Assembly (NCBI RefSeq): GCF_000350225.1
Contig: NW_005179037.1
Location: forward strand, 1-64,000
Direction of reading: 5' to 3'
Length of the DNA stretch: 64,000 nucleotides
From: Chondrus crispus
Taxonomy: Eukaryota; Rhodophyta; Florideophyceae; Gigartinales; Gigartinaceae
In this document: piece by piece, positions 43,929-54,990 of the stretch
Layout of the letters: every line of letters begins with the position of its first letter
How positions within the stretch are numbered: the stretch's first letter is position 1
The notes under the pieces: generated by a model
What the model was told of the DNA's origin: nothing
What the model saw: the letters and a program-made list of their open reading frames with translations, nothing else
The model's database searches: none
Program-made: the position numbers and the translations under genes

Positions 43929-44699
43929 TCAAGCGTTTCTTTGCAGCCTCATGACGTGGTTGAAAAACAACCATGATTCTCGATCGGCGCGTTGCAAAGC
44001 ACTACACGTCTTGTCGCGATATTCTCCATCTGCTACCATACGTTCTGCAGATAAAAACGCCTCCTTTATCCTTAGTGGATAAATAGGCCGATTGTTATAG
44101 CTTCTACAGTGAAACGGGCCATGTGCCCATACTATCGAACCAGAGCCGATACATATTACCACTTCATACCTGAGGCCTGGTCTATGAAATGTGTGAGAAT
44201 ACCAAGCGCTTGACAACGGCTTCGGCTTCACAATCATGAAATCCACTCCGTCAACAGAAGCTTTATATTCTTTCCCCTCAAAAAGTCCCTCCGAGATGAG
44301 CTAGAAACTGCTAGTCAAACTCTGAACGACAAAACAAGCCTTTCCTTTTGTACACATACATTTCGGAGAAATGATAGGGTTCTGATATACACATATAGAC
44401 CATTTTTGAAATTTCTTAGGACTCAACCCTGAGATCGAGCTGTGGATAGCCTCTGTAAAGTACACATTCAAGAAAAGAAGTGCCCGGAGAGGATGCTTCG
44501 CTTGTGCACTGAACCGAAGAATCTGGGCAATATCTGCGAAAATAACGGAGGCCACGAGGGATGACACTACAAAAAAACTTCGAAAAGCTCTTTTAATAGG
44601 CTTGAAAGTCGTCAAGGAGCTCCATCTACTGATCATCTGACATGACTCTGTCTCAAGTCCACGGGGGAAAGTGTAACTAGGATTGTTCGAAGACCACAT
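43929..44699 (-). pseudogene. DDE_Tnp_4-type transposase (Harbinger-related), one in-frame stop
   Basis: A single minus-strand frame from 44699 to 43929 with one internal TAG at 44301. Conserved parts in order: LRALLFLNVYFTEAI and KKFQKWSICVY (N-terminal domain), ASVDGVDFMIVKPKPL (first catalytic Asp in the VDG motif), WYSHTFHRPGLRYEVVICIG, GSIVWAHGPFHC, and AERMVADGEYRDK (second Asp). The third acidic region near the C-terminus (ADRESWLFFNH) ends at the stop. The order matches DDE superfamily endonucleases of the PIF/Harbinger group and relatives. Damage is slight compared with its neighbours. Confidence 0.75.
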
Positions 44700-45298
44700 T
44701 GATGTCCACTCAGAAATATGACTTCAAACTGATATATTCGTTGACATATCGATGATTTGTCGTTACTTTACACATTTTTGGCCCGCTTCTCACATGAAAC
44801 CGTACAATACATGATGATTTCCTGCACCAAGTATATACTGGAGCTAGTTCCCGGCATAGATAAATTGCACAAAGCTTGTCCTCATTCAATTAAACAAACA
44901 TCTGCAAAGCCATTAATTGGGCCATAATACGACTAAATCAAGTTTTAAAGAGCATTTGGACCGGATACTGACAGCAATGTGCTCAAATTTTACAAAGCAG
45001 CCACCAGTTTCTCAATCTATACAGTACAAATCACAGACATTTCGTTCTTTGTGGAACAAAGTGCCACGTATCCACGAGTTTAAAATGCGTGCCAGTTTGC
45101 CGCATTTATTGATGAGCGTGGCGGGAGAGATACAAAACGCAAAATGATATAGTATTTTTGATTTGGACAAAAAGTACAATCTCTTTTTTTGGTCCCAACT
45201 GTCAACTCCTCCTTCCTCGTTCATCTCTACCATGACAAAGAGTGAGTGATAAGTCTCGTCTCGTTCCACTGCTTCGCGAATGGCTTCAATCAGGTCGA
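44700..45298. other. Gene-free stretch
   Basis: No coding signal that I can support; AT-rich. Confidence 0.4.
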
Positions 45299-45567
45299 AT
45301 GGCAGGTAACGAGGCGCCCAGCACAGTACAGGCCATGTCCGCGATCTTCGCAAGTTTCAAAGCGAACAACTTTGGCACGGCTTTTATCAAGTGGTGCAAA
45401 GAACTTGGATCTGCGTTTGGTGAGGAAGTGTGTAAAGGTTCGTTGTAACATGGGGAGATATAATTTGTTCCAGATGCGCTTTTCCTATTATGCTAACCTT
45501 TTTTCTAGATGGGGAGGTCGACGCAGAAGTAATTTTGAATCGACGATGCTCTAATATGCCTATGTAA
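45299..45567 (+). CDS. Small spliced ORF, function unknown
   Basis: Exon 1 (45299-45431) reads MAGNEAPSTVQAMSAIFASF and onward. An intron of 77 bp (45432-45508) has a GTAAAG donor, a textbook branch point TGCTAAC at 45491-45497, a pyrimidine tract and a TAG acceptor. Exon 2 continues in phase to a stop at 45567. The frame is open upstream of 45299 as far as 45236 without a methionine, so a further 5' exon is possible. About 63 residues as drawn. No family recognised. Confidence 0.4.
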
Positions 45568-45569
45568 AC

Positions 45570-46760
45570 GCCACGAAAAAGCCCAAGCTCAATAATGACT
45601 TCAATTCGGATGATGTAGACCCTCCGCAATCAATGAAATAATATCCATACTCAAAGATCCCGCGTTCTCTATGTCGAAATTTGACTGCACTATACGCACT
45701 TCATACAAATGTCGTTCCCTTACGACCTCACTCGTTGATGAGCATCTATCTCACAGCAGATTCTCTTTCGACTAAATCATCGACGATGCAGGCACGTACT
45801 CTGGTACTAGTACCAGACAGCTGTCTAAATGCATGACGCCGTGGAAATCCTGCAAAAGCAGCTGTCTTTGACCAACACAGAAAATATCGTAGGTTATACT
45901 CTCCCACAACAAAGAAAGATTCGGACGGGAACGAGCTATTCAATCATCCACTGGAAACGCGCACTGCCCGAGCTGTAATGAGATCACTGCAAGACGACTT
46001 TGTGTGGAATGGAACCCCCAACCCGGGGCCCAGTCCATTGTCGGTTTCATACAGCTTTATATAGACAAGAGATACACTACTCTGAAGACCTCAGCCGTTA
46101 TTTCTTATCTCGTCCGCATCTCCCTTTTCAACTACTGGGAGCACAAATGTCGGGGTCATCCCAGTCGACGTCAGCCCTTGCACGAAGACCCCCACCCTAC
46201 AGGAAATGTATGTCACTTCCATCTCAAATAATCGTGGTAGTCGAATGGCCGTTTTGCATAAAACTATGAATAATATGCCCGCTCCTCTCTGTGGTCTTAC
46301 AAGAACCAGCTTTCTTTGCAAAGACAAAATTGGTACAACTCGCACATGTTTTCCTATCGTTTACAACTACTGCGCTGACCTTAATAAAGGCAAATACATG
46401 ACTGCAGTCCTTTCCAGTATCCTCACAAAACTACCATTTCATCGGTGCCATGTACCTCGCGAAAAACGCGCCTCGACTGGATGGTGCCTTCTCGGAAAGG
46501 TAGAAGAAACGTCCTACGCACGGGAACAGTCATTCATTCTCATAGAAGCGGCAGTACGCCATGCGATACAGAACAGACCAAGACGGTCTCACGAAGCCCT
46601 ACACGAATACCACAATGTTATCGCACGTCTATCTCTCTACAAGGTACTCTCCTTCTTGGAATCATGTGTGTTTTTTCCGCGGGGCACGCCAATAAATATA
46701 TGTACTGCGTATTTTCATTTGAGCCGCTACAAAAATTTATTTATGGGTATTTCATAACTC
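45570..46760. other. Unrecognised decayed ORFs
   Basis: Plus-strand frames at 46004-46231 and 46206-46757 overlap in different frames and have codon-like composition, but I recognise no motif. They may be remains of one gene continuing into 46761-47237. Confidence 0.3.
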
Positions 46761-47237
46761 ATGAAGATAAGTGCTCCTCATCGCCTGAACTCTGCAGACA
46801 CTAATGAAGACGAAAGGTGCCAAATCGAAAGGTCGAGACCTTTCAAGACAGCACGTAAATCAATTCTGGCTGGCGCCAATGCCATTATTGCCGGTATTAA
46901 CAGCGATTACTACGCGCCTTGTCTGTACGTGGATTTCTGGAAAGGAGACAAAGGACACTATCTGAATGGAATCTACATAGATGAGGGACTTCGAGGCATG
47001 CTGGAAGCGAAAGACTTCCGTGCCCTTGACATGGTATGCCTTTTCATAGGAGCTTGCATAAACCGGTGCTGTGATGAAGCACATTTCGCTTCTGTTACGG
47101 CCATATTTACGCAGTATACAAACATCCAGCACTCGGCAATGAGATGTGGTCTCACCCCAGAATGGAAAATGGGTATAACTGAACAGTTAACACGTTCCAA
47201 TTGTTCAGTTTCTCCTCTTTTCCACTTGAACTTGTGA
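46761..47237 (+). CDS. Hypothetical protein, possibly part of a larger decayed gene
   Basis: 158 codons beginning MKISAPHRLNSADTNEDERC. The middle (ARKSILAGANAIIAGINSDY, then YLNGIYIDEGLRGML) looks like a globular domain with mixed hydrophobic and charged residues. No known motif. The same-strand ORFs upstream in other frames suggest a frameshifted longer gene. Confidence 0.3.
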   Translation: MKISAPHRLNSADTNEDERCQIERSRPFKTARKSILAGANAIIAGINSDYYAPCLYVDFWKGDKGHYLNGIYIDEGLRGMLEAKDFRALDMVCLFIGACINRCCDEAHFASVTAIFTQYTNIQHSAMRCGLTPEWKMGITEQLTRSNCSVSPLFHLNL

Positions 47238-47239
47238 AG

Positions 47240-49035
47240 CTTATATTGGCGGAACATCACGCCTCCGTGTTCAAAACATCCAAAGTTCATCCTCTTGATC
47301 ACCTCGGTCCTCATATACGCGTCATGGATGGCCTGCAGCATTGCAATGCTGGAGTTTTCGAGCGTTCCCATATTTTATTTAAGCAGAGCTATCGTCAGAC
47401 ATCGATATGAAGGGACACTGCTATGGAATAATCTGTCAGACGAATAGAACATAAGAGGAATATAAAAATACCACGTGTGAGCCATAGACAGCAATCATCC
47501 CGGTCTGCTCAAATGAAAACTCTTCGACCTGTATATGGTGCCGACTTGGTTTGAGATGGGCTTCGCCTCAATTTATCACGTTTTAAAGCGACCTGTGAAG
47601 CAGCGGCAGTGTTCATAAAAGATGTCGAGTGACAACCTGCGAAAAGCTTTGCATAGCCGCTTTGGGGTATTCATCGACAAGAATTCATTGAGCTTTTCCG
47701 TCAAGTCGGCGAACAGAGCGCAAATATTCTGATACATCTTATTGAGTAGGACGTTTCACGACTATGTTCCACGGCTCCCACCCCTCACATTCGTCTTAAT
47801 ATGGTTAAGTCCGCGTACGTAATGCGGGGGTACATTTCCTCGCCGGATGAGTTCCATAGGGAGATGGAAACAATACACTATGAACCAGTTCAGAGGCATA
47901 AGTTGCAAAGAATATTTGCTAATAATTCGTCTGGGCGTTACGGAAGCCCCTCTTCTCATTCAAAAACTGAAGGTAGCACTCTATGGATCGCGAATTTACT
48001 TGCTCTTGTGCGACTCTCGGTAGAGGACATCACCAGTAAACATTGCTTAATGTTCGTACAGTATATGAGATGCATTGTCCTGGCGGACGACGTAGACCAG
48101 GTCCTCTGGTGTGTATGTCTGCAGTAGTCCTTGAATGACAACACATATCATACGGGCACTCCTTGTTGCGCTCAAAGACGCGCAAGAGAAGAGGATCTTT
48201 TTGACAACTGCACCTGCACCGTGGTTTAGCATCGTAGAGGGGTCTGCTCTGGCGGTCACAAGTCCCGTAGTGAAGTAGAACTTTCCCTCTGGGCCATTCG
48301 TCGAGCCGTTACACTTAATATATCATCGATGCTATGTGAACAGGTTTTACAAGATCATTCAAAAGAATTTTAGCGCTTTCGATGAAGCGGACGGCGAGGT
48401 GGATTAAAGCCGTCAGAGTAACTGTGAGTCCCTGAACTCCCCGACGAAGACATTACTCCAATCGAAAGCAGTCCGAAAGACAAGCCGAATTGTGAGAACA
48501 TATCTGTTCTGGAAAGCGAAGCTTCTCCACAGTTTTTAGTTCTTCTCAAGGATAAGAATTGAGAGCTTCTCCGCACATACGAATATTCATAATAACGCCT
48601 GAACCCATGTTTCCCGATTATCTATATCCACGTGTAAATCGGAGCATTGCGTCTGATGTTTCAACAAGAAGTACAATTTCTTGGAATGGAGGATAGGAGC
48701 TAATGTAATATTGAAGAAATCTTTTGTCCGAATTCATGGCACTTGCAGAAGATGGACTTTTGGCAGCAGTGGTATGTGAAGGTAACGACGATGCGGAACG
48801 CCATGCAAGGGGCATCGGTTTCTCGCCCTCTCGTCTCGTTCGTTTTACATTTCTTCTATCAATCCCACTGTGAGTGTGTTAACAACCCGCCGCCGACGAC
48901 CTCACTAGATCCAAGGTGTACGTTCATGTGAAGACCGTTGGGAATCATGCCGTTAATGTTTGTCCCGGCCTTCCCTCAAAGCGAGGCGGATCTTCAAATG
49001 CGAAGCGTTTGCTCACCCGCGACACTAAGTCTCGT
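47240..49035. other. Low-coding stretch with short unrecognised ORFs
   Basis: Plus-strand 47801-48127 and several small minus-strand frames are open but show no recognisable domain. No repeat pair inside the window was found for this stretch. Confidence 0.35.
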
Positions 49036-49058
49036 TTCTCTAGCCACATCGATTAACC

Positions 49059-49292
49059 GTGGAACGCGCTATGCGTTACCCTGCCCCGCCCAAGGCCGCA
49101 CCCTCCGGCAGCTCGCTACTCCGCGCAGCACAAAGCCCAGCGCTCCTGCCCGCTCCCCTGCACCACCCCAATCTCGAGATCTCCGAGATCCACACGCACA
49201 CCGTCAGTCCTGTCAATCACCCGCAGCTCTTACACCCTTATAGCATATCTGATACGGTCTTGTTGAACCAGTCGGAACGAACGGCGATGTAG
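49059..49292 (+). pseudogene. GC-rich host-exon-like fragment
   Basis: A plus-strand frame (MRYPAPPKAAPSGSSLLRAA, then HHPNLEISEIHTHTVSPVNH) with GC-rich codons stands out from AT-rich surroundings. It stops at 49290. No family recognised; could be a displaced host exon. Confidence 0.3.
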
Positions 49293-49406
49293 AGATGTTT
49301 CGTAGACGGAATCTCTGCGACAACAGTTGCCACTCTCGTTGCGCGTTCAGTTCTTAACACTGGGTTATCACAACTCCAGTCGCGTTTCTCGCTCATGAAG
49401 GATAAT

Positions 49407-50571
49407 TTAAATGACGACCTCAAAAACCTTTGACAGAATCTGCTGTACGGGAAGCTTGAGGAAAGAGTGGTAATAATTGCTAAATATTCGCTGATGCTGG
49501 CCCCTTCGAACGTCTAGGATACCCAAACATTGCACTACAGTGGCTATTCGGGCATCACGAAGTGCCAAGTATATAATCAAACTCTCATCAACGGTTCTGT
49601 CCTCAATAACTGCACTGAACCACATTAACTCCTTCATTAGCTGTACTGCAGCCGCGTTCTTAAAGAATAAATCACCATCCACTGCTTCCTGGAGGCAAGC
49701 TGTCACGATGTGGTCCTCATATGTTAGCTCTTCCGCAGTTGCAGTACGCCACCACGACATGTCCAAAGTCTCATGCCCTTCAACGTTCCGCAGAAGCTTC
49801 TTCCCCGCGTCTTCCGTCTGGTGAAACTTCTTCTCCATCTCAGACCGGGACACCATGGGGCTCTTTCCTAATAAAAGCATACTATAACGTAGAATTTGAA
49901 GAGCTCGTCTCGAGCATCTCGCTTCTATTTACTCAGTGCATCTGCCAGCGTCTGCTTCAGCTTCCGTCTGATGAACTTATCATGTAGCAAGGCCATTTTA
50001 CACTCAATTGTAATGGAATCCGTGGTAAACATGGAGCTCCAGCGAGGAGATAAAAGGGCTTTCTGGATGAGGGCAGAAAGAAAATCATTCTCATCCCTGA
50101 AAGAAGGAGGGTAATGTTGCGGTCTTCCGGCGAGGAGGACTGAGGGATAGGGAATGAACATCTTTTCACTCCCTTCAAAGAAATGGATGCCCATCTCAAC
50201 CCCGCCTCCGCACGGTTGCGCCAATTGCTAGTCGGCAGAGTCAAATCCGGTCGACGCTCAGGCACTTCTTTCTGGGCCCATCCAAGCATCTGCCTGATAA
50301 ACCCTTCCCCAATCCCGATAAACTTGCAATCTACGCTGATATGACTCGTCCGATTCTGGGTTCCTGGTTCACTACCTCTTCGACCACCGCTTCTGGAAGC
50401 AGCGCTCATATCTCGGGACGCTTTCAAACTTTCGTTATCAACAGGGAGCGTTTCTGCATCTGCGCTGGCACTTTTTACGTCGAACACAGCTACTGTGTTT
50501 CGAATATGGACGCAGACTCGGTCTTGTTCCCCGTCGGAGAATTTCCGCTTATATTCAAGCTGGAGCACCAT
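49407..50571 (-). pseudogene. Unknown protein, two frame changes
   Basis: Three minus-strand frames can be read as one protein of about 380 residues: 50571 to about 50200 (MVLQLEYKRKFSDGEQDRVC and onward), then 50224-49925, then 49880-49407. The pieces share even composition and join at frame changes near 50200 and 49900. The end is alpha-helical and rich in Glu, Leu and Ala. No recognisable motif, so no function is offered. Confidence 0.4.
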
Positions 50572-50599
50572 TTATGGCACCTACCACCCACAGTAGCCG

Positions 50600-51084
50600 T
50601 TTGGGGCCTCAGTTGTACTTTTCCTTTTTTGAAATATGTTACCTAGCTTTCAGAACTACGGCATTTTGTACGTTTGAAAGGCTTCCTACGTAGCAATCTT
50701 CCCTTTGGTAGCCTAGTCACACAATGTAGTTTATTTGGTAAGTATCCTCTCCAGATCTAGACTACTACAAAGGCAAACCAGTAACGCCCCCTGTGCTCGT
50801 CATGATCATATCAGACAACAAAAACCGAACCCCCGACACACCGCACCACCACGTTCCGTCTCCCCGCTTGTTTCTCGTTCGTCCACCACCGCATCCCGCG
50901 CCAACCGGGCCTGTGCATACCAAGCTTGTGCGGGCATCTCGTATGCCGTACGTATATGAATGCCCGTACACCGGTACATAACCTGTGAATAAAATCTGTA
51001 GGGTGGTAGTCAGCTGAAGCGTTGATATGTGGCTTGTTACGGGCCTCATGTAATGTAACAAAGCCCTTGTTTGAGTACTGCCCA
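50600..51084. other. Gene-free stretch
   Basis: No supported gene. A pyrimidine-rich tract lies around 50820-50910. Confidence 0.4.
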
Positions 51085-51564
51085 ATGGATCAGCACTCCC
51101 ACCATTCCATTTTGTCTGTACCTACATACAACCTGTCAAGACGCCCGTTGTTTACCAATGATATCTACCATGCCCAACCGGAAATTAAAATTGGTACTCC
51201 TGCAGTGTACTGCACTAACATGGGATCATTATTTACAAAGTGCGACGGCGGCTTCAATCGCTGCTGGCATCATGTTTCAGGTGATTACATCTATCACCAT
51301 ACACGCTCTTGTACTTCTCCAAAATCCGATAGCCCCACATCGCTCTCGATAATATTTGCGTTTGTTATTCATTCTTCTCCTTTCGATTTCTTCATGGAAA
51401 ACGAGATACGCTTCTTCACAATGAATATTGGAATGGACATCAGAGAGCAAACCCAAGTCTACACCACAGCAGAGACTGCACCAAGCACAACTGCGCCACA
51501 TGGAATTGGGATTTCTTCCTCACAGCCCATAATACACATCGCCGCCATCATCGATCGTTGTTAG
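51085..51564 (+). CDS. Hypothetical ORF
   Basis: 159 codons from the ATG at 51085 (MDQHSHHSILSVPTYNLSRR). Cysteine- and histidine-containing middle (GGFNRCWHHVSGDYIYHHTR). No known family and no neighbouring gene to suggest a role; it may be a chance ORF. Confidence 0.25.
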   Translation: MDQHSHHSILSVPTYNLSRRPLFTNDIYHAQPEIKIGTPAVYCTNMGSLFTKCDGGFNRCWHHVSGDYIYHHTRSCTSPKSDSPTSLSIIFAFVIHSSPFDFFMENEIRFFTMNIGMDIREQTQVYTTAETAPSTTAPHGIGISSSQPIIHIAAIIDRC

Positions 51565-51569
51565 CAAAG

Positions 51570-52077
51570 CATTGAAGCAGGTCGTAAAGCGCTTCGTTGG
51601 GCCTTCTTCCAAAAAGTACCGGGCACGAACACATGTATTTTGCCAATTATACGGTCTCAGTGACAACTACAAGAGCTGTACCCCCTTTTTGAACAACTCT
51701 AGTATTTTAAAATTAAAAATAGCGTCCTCTCACCCACTGCGAATGATTCCTACTTTGGCTTGGAGAGCAGACGACATGCAAACGAATCCTGTAACCCTGT
51801 TGATGTCTATTTGCAAGTGGGCTGAGAGAAAGGCCACGAAAGCGGTGCTATTGAATGGTGATCTGGCACCATGAAAGGTTCTCGTAATTCGGACATGAAA
51901 TGCTGACAGCATTTGTTTGTATAGATTAAATGCTGAAAATCAACATCTCGGACGCTGAGATATTTTCACAGTGCAGTACTCGGGGCATGTTGGTTCCCAA
52001 GTTCTAGATCGCCGCGAGCGACACTTCCCACGTTAATCCGCGATAAGTCCGATCTTCTATGTATCGCTGTTGCGCTT
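51570..52077. other. Gene-free stretch left of the pogo-like pseudogene
   Basis: No coding signal recognised. It probably contains the 3' end of the pogo-like element, but I could not find matching terminal repeats. Confidence 0.35.
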
Positions 52078-53230
52078 TCAAATAGCGCGGCGAACTGAGA
52101 ATGATCTCGGCAATATGTCCGGGACGTTGTAAAGACAAATTCTGGCGTCCAATTGCTTCCTTACGAGCGCCAGTCTCTCCTTCTTTGTCTTCTCAAATTC
52201 CTGGCGTTCTTTCTCCTCCTTTTCTGCCGCTTTGTACGTCTCGCGAGCCTTTCTTGCTCTATCTGCCTGCACTCGTGATGCACAGTGTTCAAGATCCTCC
52301 TGACTGGTTAAATTTGAGCCGTATGTAGTGTTAACAAAGCCCCGTTTAAGGAAAACCAGCTCCAAATTTAACCCCGCTTGCTTCTCAGCCCTTCTTTTCT
52401 TTAAAAGCCGTGTTGATTCTTGCACGATTACCATCTTGGATAGAGCAGAGGTACTAATTGGCCGTAGTATGGTTAGAGCTGCTGCAGGATTAGGTGGCCA
52501 AATACCAGATTTCTTGAATGCCTTTTGTTTATTTGATCTAGTGAATACACACTCGTAGGCGGAGCGCATTAACTTCATCAGAACGAATACCTCCATTGGA
52601 CTTGCTGCACATGCCTCGGATGCTTCATGTATCAACCGATTTAAGTGTTGTTTAAAAGGACCGAACACGCCCACGTCTTAGGGTTTAGTTGTACGGCTCG
52701 TGTGAGCGGGCAATGCATAAGCAATTATTTTACCTTCCTTAAGAATTTTCAGAACCCGTATACCCACATGACTTCTATACCCGTCGTATATGAGCAAAAT
52801 CTTTCCCCCACCGCTCAGAAGACTTTTCCAATCCGACACGAACGACACAGCCCATCTCCTAAAAAGTTTTCATATCCACACCAGCCATCTCTTTGCGCAT
52901 AGTATGAAATGACCCGGTTGCAGGCATGAATTAATCGGTTAAAAGCTGCTTACCGTTTGGCAAAGCCACGACCCGGTACGGTAAAGCCGCTCCTGGTGTA
53001 TCAAAAAGAGACCGACCAGCATCCCCGGTTGCGAACAAAACAGGAAGCAAGGTGACTCGATTGACATTTCGGAAATGCAGGGCTCTCGCTTGTGGGGCTC
53101 CTCTGCTCTCCCTTCGCAGAAATATTTTGTGATGTATTCTTCCCGCTTTGTCCCAGTTTGGCGTGAAGCCAGTTTCGTCCAGATCGGCAATGCGCTGAGA
53201 GTCAATGCCAAAATCCTTCATCGGGTGCCC
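52078..53230 (-). pseudogene. Pogo-like transposase, C-terminal part
   Basis: Minus strand. 53227 downward reads HPMKDFGIDSQRIADLDETG, where the Asp of LDE is the first catalytic residue of DDE_1. Further on, 52674-52078 has GVFGPFKQHLN and AFKKSGIWPPNPAAAL, the conserved end of the catalytic core, followed by a basic coiled-coil-like tail (KEEKERQEFEKTKKER). Several frame changes and stops lie between 52680 and 52930. The N-terminal half of the same gene lies at 61809-62230, beyond an inserted 8.6-kb element. Confidence 0.8.
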
Positions 53231-53631
53231 AGGGCCGTTCCTAACGACGAGCACGGTGTGCTAGCAGGCAATGACCCTGACATTTGGCATGAATAGATTG
53301 GTGGAATGAGAGGAAATAGTTTATATAGTAAATGACGATGCGTTTTCAAAAACTGTGGAAGGGCGTAGAAACTCGCCATGTTCCACCTGTTCTGAGAGGT
53401 CGTTTCTCCGGTGTCATAACACATTTGAAAACTACTCCTCACACCTCTTATCATAAGCCGTCATTGTACCTCTTCGCGTATGATAAAGCAACGAAATGAC
53501 TCTCCTTGTCGTCTCGCGTACCTAGGCTACTGTTATGGATATCCGCCTCCGTTCTACACCTGTAGACTAAATTTACAGTATACCTCCCCAACTTTCAATC
53601 GGGCGGTGGTCATTTTGTTTGGTCCACCGAC
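53231..53631 (+). repeat. Left 401-bp terminal inverted repeat
   Basis: Pairs with 61408-61808 with only a handful of differences. No gene is claimed within it; the small ORFs it contains also occur in the partner copy. Confidence 0.95.
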
Positions 53632-54004
53632 CTTTACCATCCCAATTTTTCCTATCTCGCCTTACTTCTTACAATCCTGCTCCCCGTATAGCATCTCCCT
53701 CTGTCCGACAAGGCCCCAATGCGTACAGCTATGGCCGCGCATCGTTTCCATTGAACAAAACGAACTGTGTCAACGTTCACCCATTGCCCCCTCTCGTCGA
53801 AGTCTGCCGTCTTCTGGTTGTCGGGATCTTGCTGTTCCTCCCGCTTCGTCTCACCCGGTAACAACCCAGCGCCGCTTGTTTATCCGGAGAGGTCGCTCGA
53901 AACGAAACCGTACTCCTCAGAAATTAGTAGCAAGTGGTACTGGTCGTAAATCTTCTTTTATTGAACAGGAACTCGAAAGCCTCCTCCATATATTTCGCAC
54001 GTGA
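53632..54004. other. Element interior absent from the right arm
   Basis: In the right arm the terminal repeat is followed directly by the GC-rich block that in the left arm appears only at about 54705. The segment 53632-54704, including the HemW-like piece, is therefore an addition on the left or a loss on the right. Confidence 0.6.
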
Positions 54005-54330
54005 CCTCTGCGTCGGGGGTCAGGCCGAAGCAGCGGTGGACGAGGTGCAGGACGCGGGCCAGGAAGTCAGGGTGGAGCATCGACGGGGTGCCGCCGCATA
54101 CGTAGAGCGTGGAGAGCGGGGCGCGCTGGAGGGACGGCCAGCGCGAGGCGAAGGCGCGGATCTCGCGGCAGAAGACGTCGACATCTTCGACATATGCTTG
54201 CGGCGGCGGCGGGTGGTGCGTGGCTGCCGGCAGACAGGCGTTCTCGGACACGACCATCGGGAAGGCGCAGTATGCGCAGCGCTGCGCAAAAAAGGGCAGG
54301 TGGATGTACGCGGAGGTTGCAGCGGCAAGA
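54005..54330 (-). pseudogene. HemW/CPO-like radical SAM gene fragment
   Basis: Minus-strand frame with AYIHLPFFAQRCAYCAFPMV, then YVEDVDVFCREIRAFASRW, STLYVCGGTPSMLHPDFLAR and TPDAEVTCE. These match the N-terminal half of the coproporphyrinogen oxidase-like radical SAM family (HemW), including the GGGTPS-type strand (here CGGTPS). The first Cys of the CxxxCxxC cluster motif is replaced by Phe, so it could not bind the iron-sulfur cluster normally. Coding identity ends after TCE, at about 54005, and the upstream start is out of frame. It is a captured, inactive 5' gene fragment with host-like GC content. Confidence 0.75.
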
Positions 54331-54596
54331 AGGGGATGGGGGGCGGGGGAAGGCAGTGGTAGGGGTATTCATTGCTGTGATGCGCGAGGGGGATGGCGGA
54401 GTCGGGGTTTGGTGCGTGGGTCACGCGTGGATCAAAGAAGGGGAGGCTCAAAGGAGGGGAGGCTGAGGGTAACAAAGAGGATTGGTGCAGTTGCGTGAAA
54501 AGTAAAGAAACAAGACGAAAGCTGCAGCGGCTGTGGTGTGCGGATCATGGAGAGCCATGTCTTGGCCTTCTCGCCGGATCCCTCCATTCCCGACTT

Positions 54597-54990
54597 GCAT
54601 ATGTACAAACGCTAACTCTCGGACACCAGCTTCCCTCCCGCCCTATCCCTTCCCTCTATCGTCCTCCTGTCCCACACCCATCAACTCATACAACCGTCCT
54701 CCCTCCCGCCCAAACTACGCACACCTCCCAACCCTCACTATGTCTGCTCTGTAACACCCCCTGGGCCCTGCGCCCTTCCCCGCCCCCTACCCCTTTCCCG
54801 GGCACCACCTCCCTCCCTACCCTCGCGATGCCGCCCATACCCCGCGCCCCGATCTGCATATGTACAAACGCTAACTCCCGGACACAAGCTTCCCTCCCGC
54901 CCTATCCCTTCCCCCTATCGTCCTCCTGTCCCACGCCCATCAACTCATACAACCCTCCTCCCTCCCGCCCAAACTACGCACACCTCCGGA
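54597..54990. repeat. 259-bp tandem partial duplication, also present in the right arm
   Basis: The block CATATGTACAAACGCTAACT to ACGCACACCTCC occurs at about 54597-54730 and again at 54857-54988. The spacer block (CTATGTCTGCTCTGTAACAC to CGCGATGCCGCCC) is found again in inverted orientation at about 61290-61400. It is pyrimidine-rich, like a promoter region of the host. Confidence 0.8.

Noticed and set aside
53480..54004. 174-codon ORF at the left end of the 8.6-kb element
   Set aside because: The first part lies in the terminal repeat and is open in both copies by chance; the frame then crosses the breakpoint into unrelated sequence.
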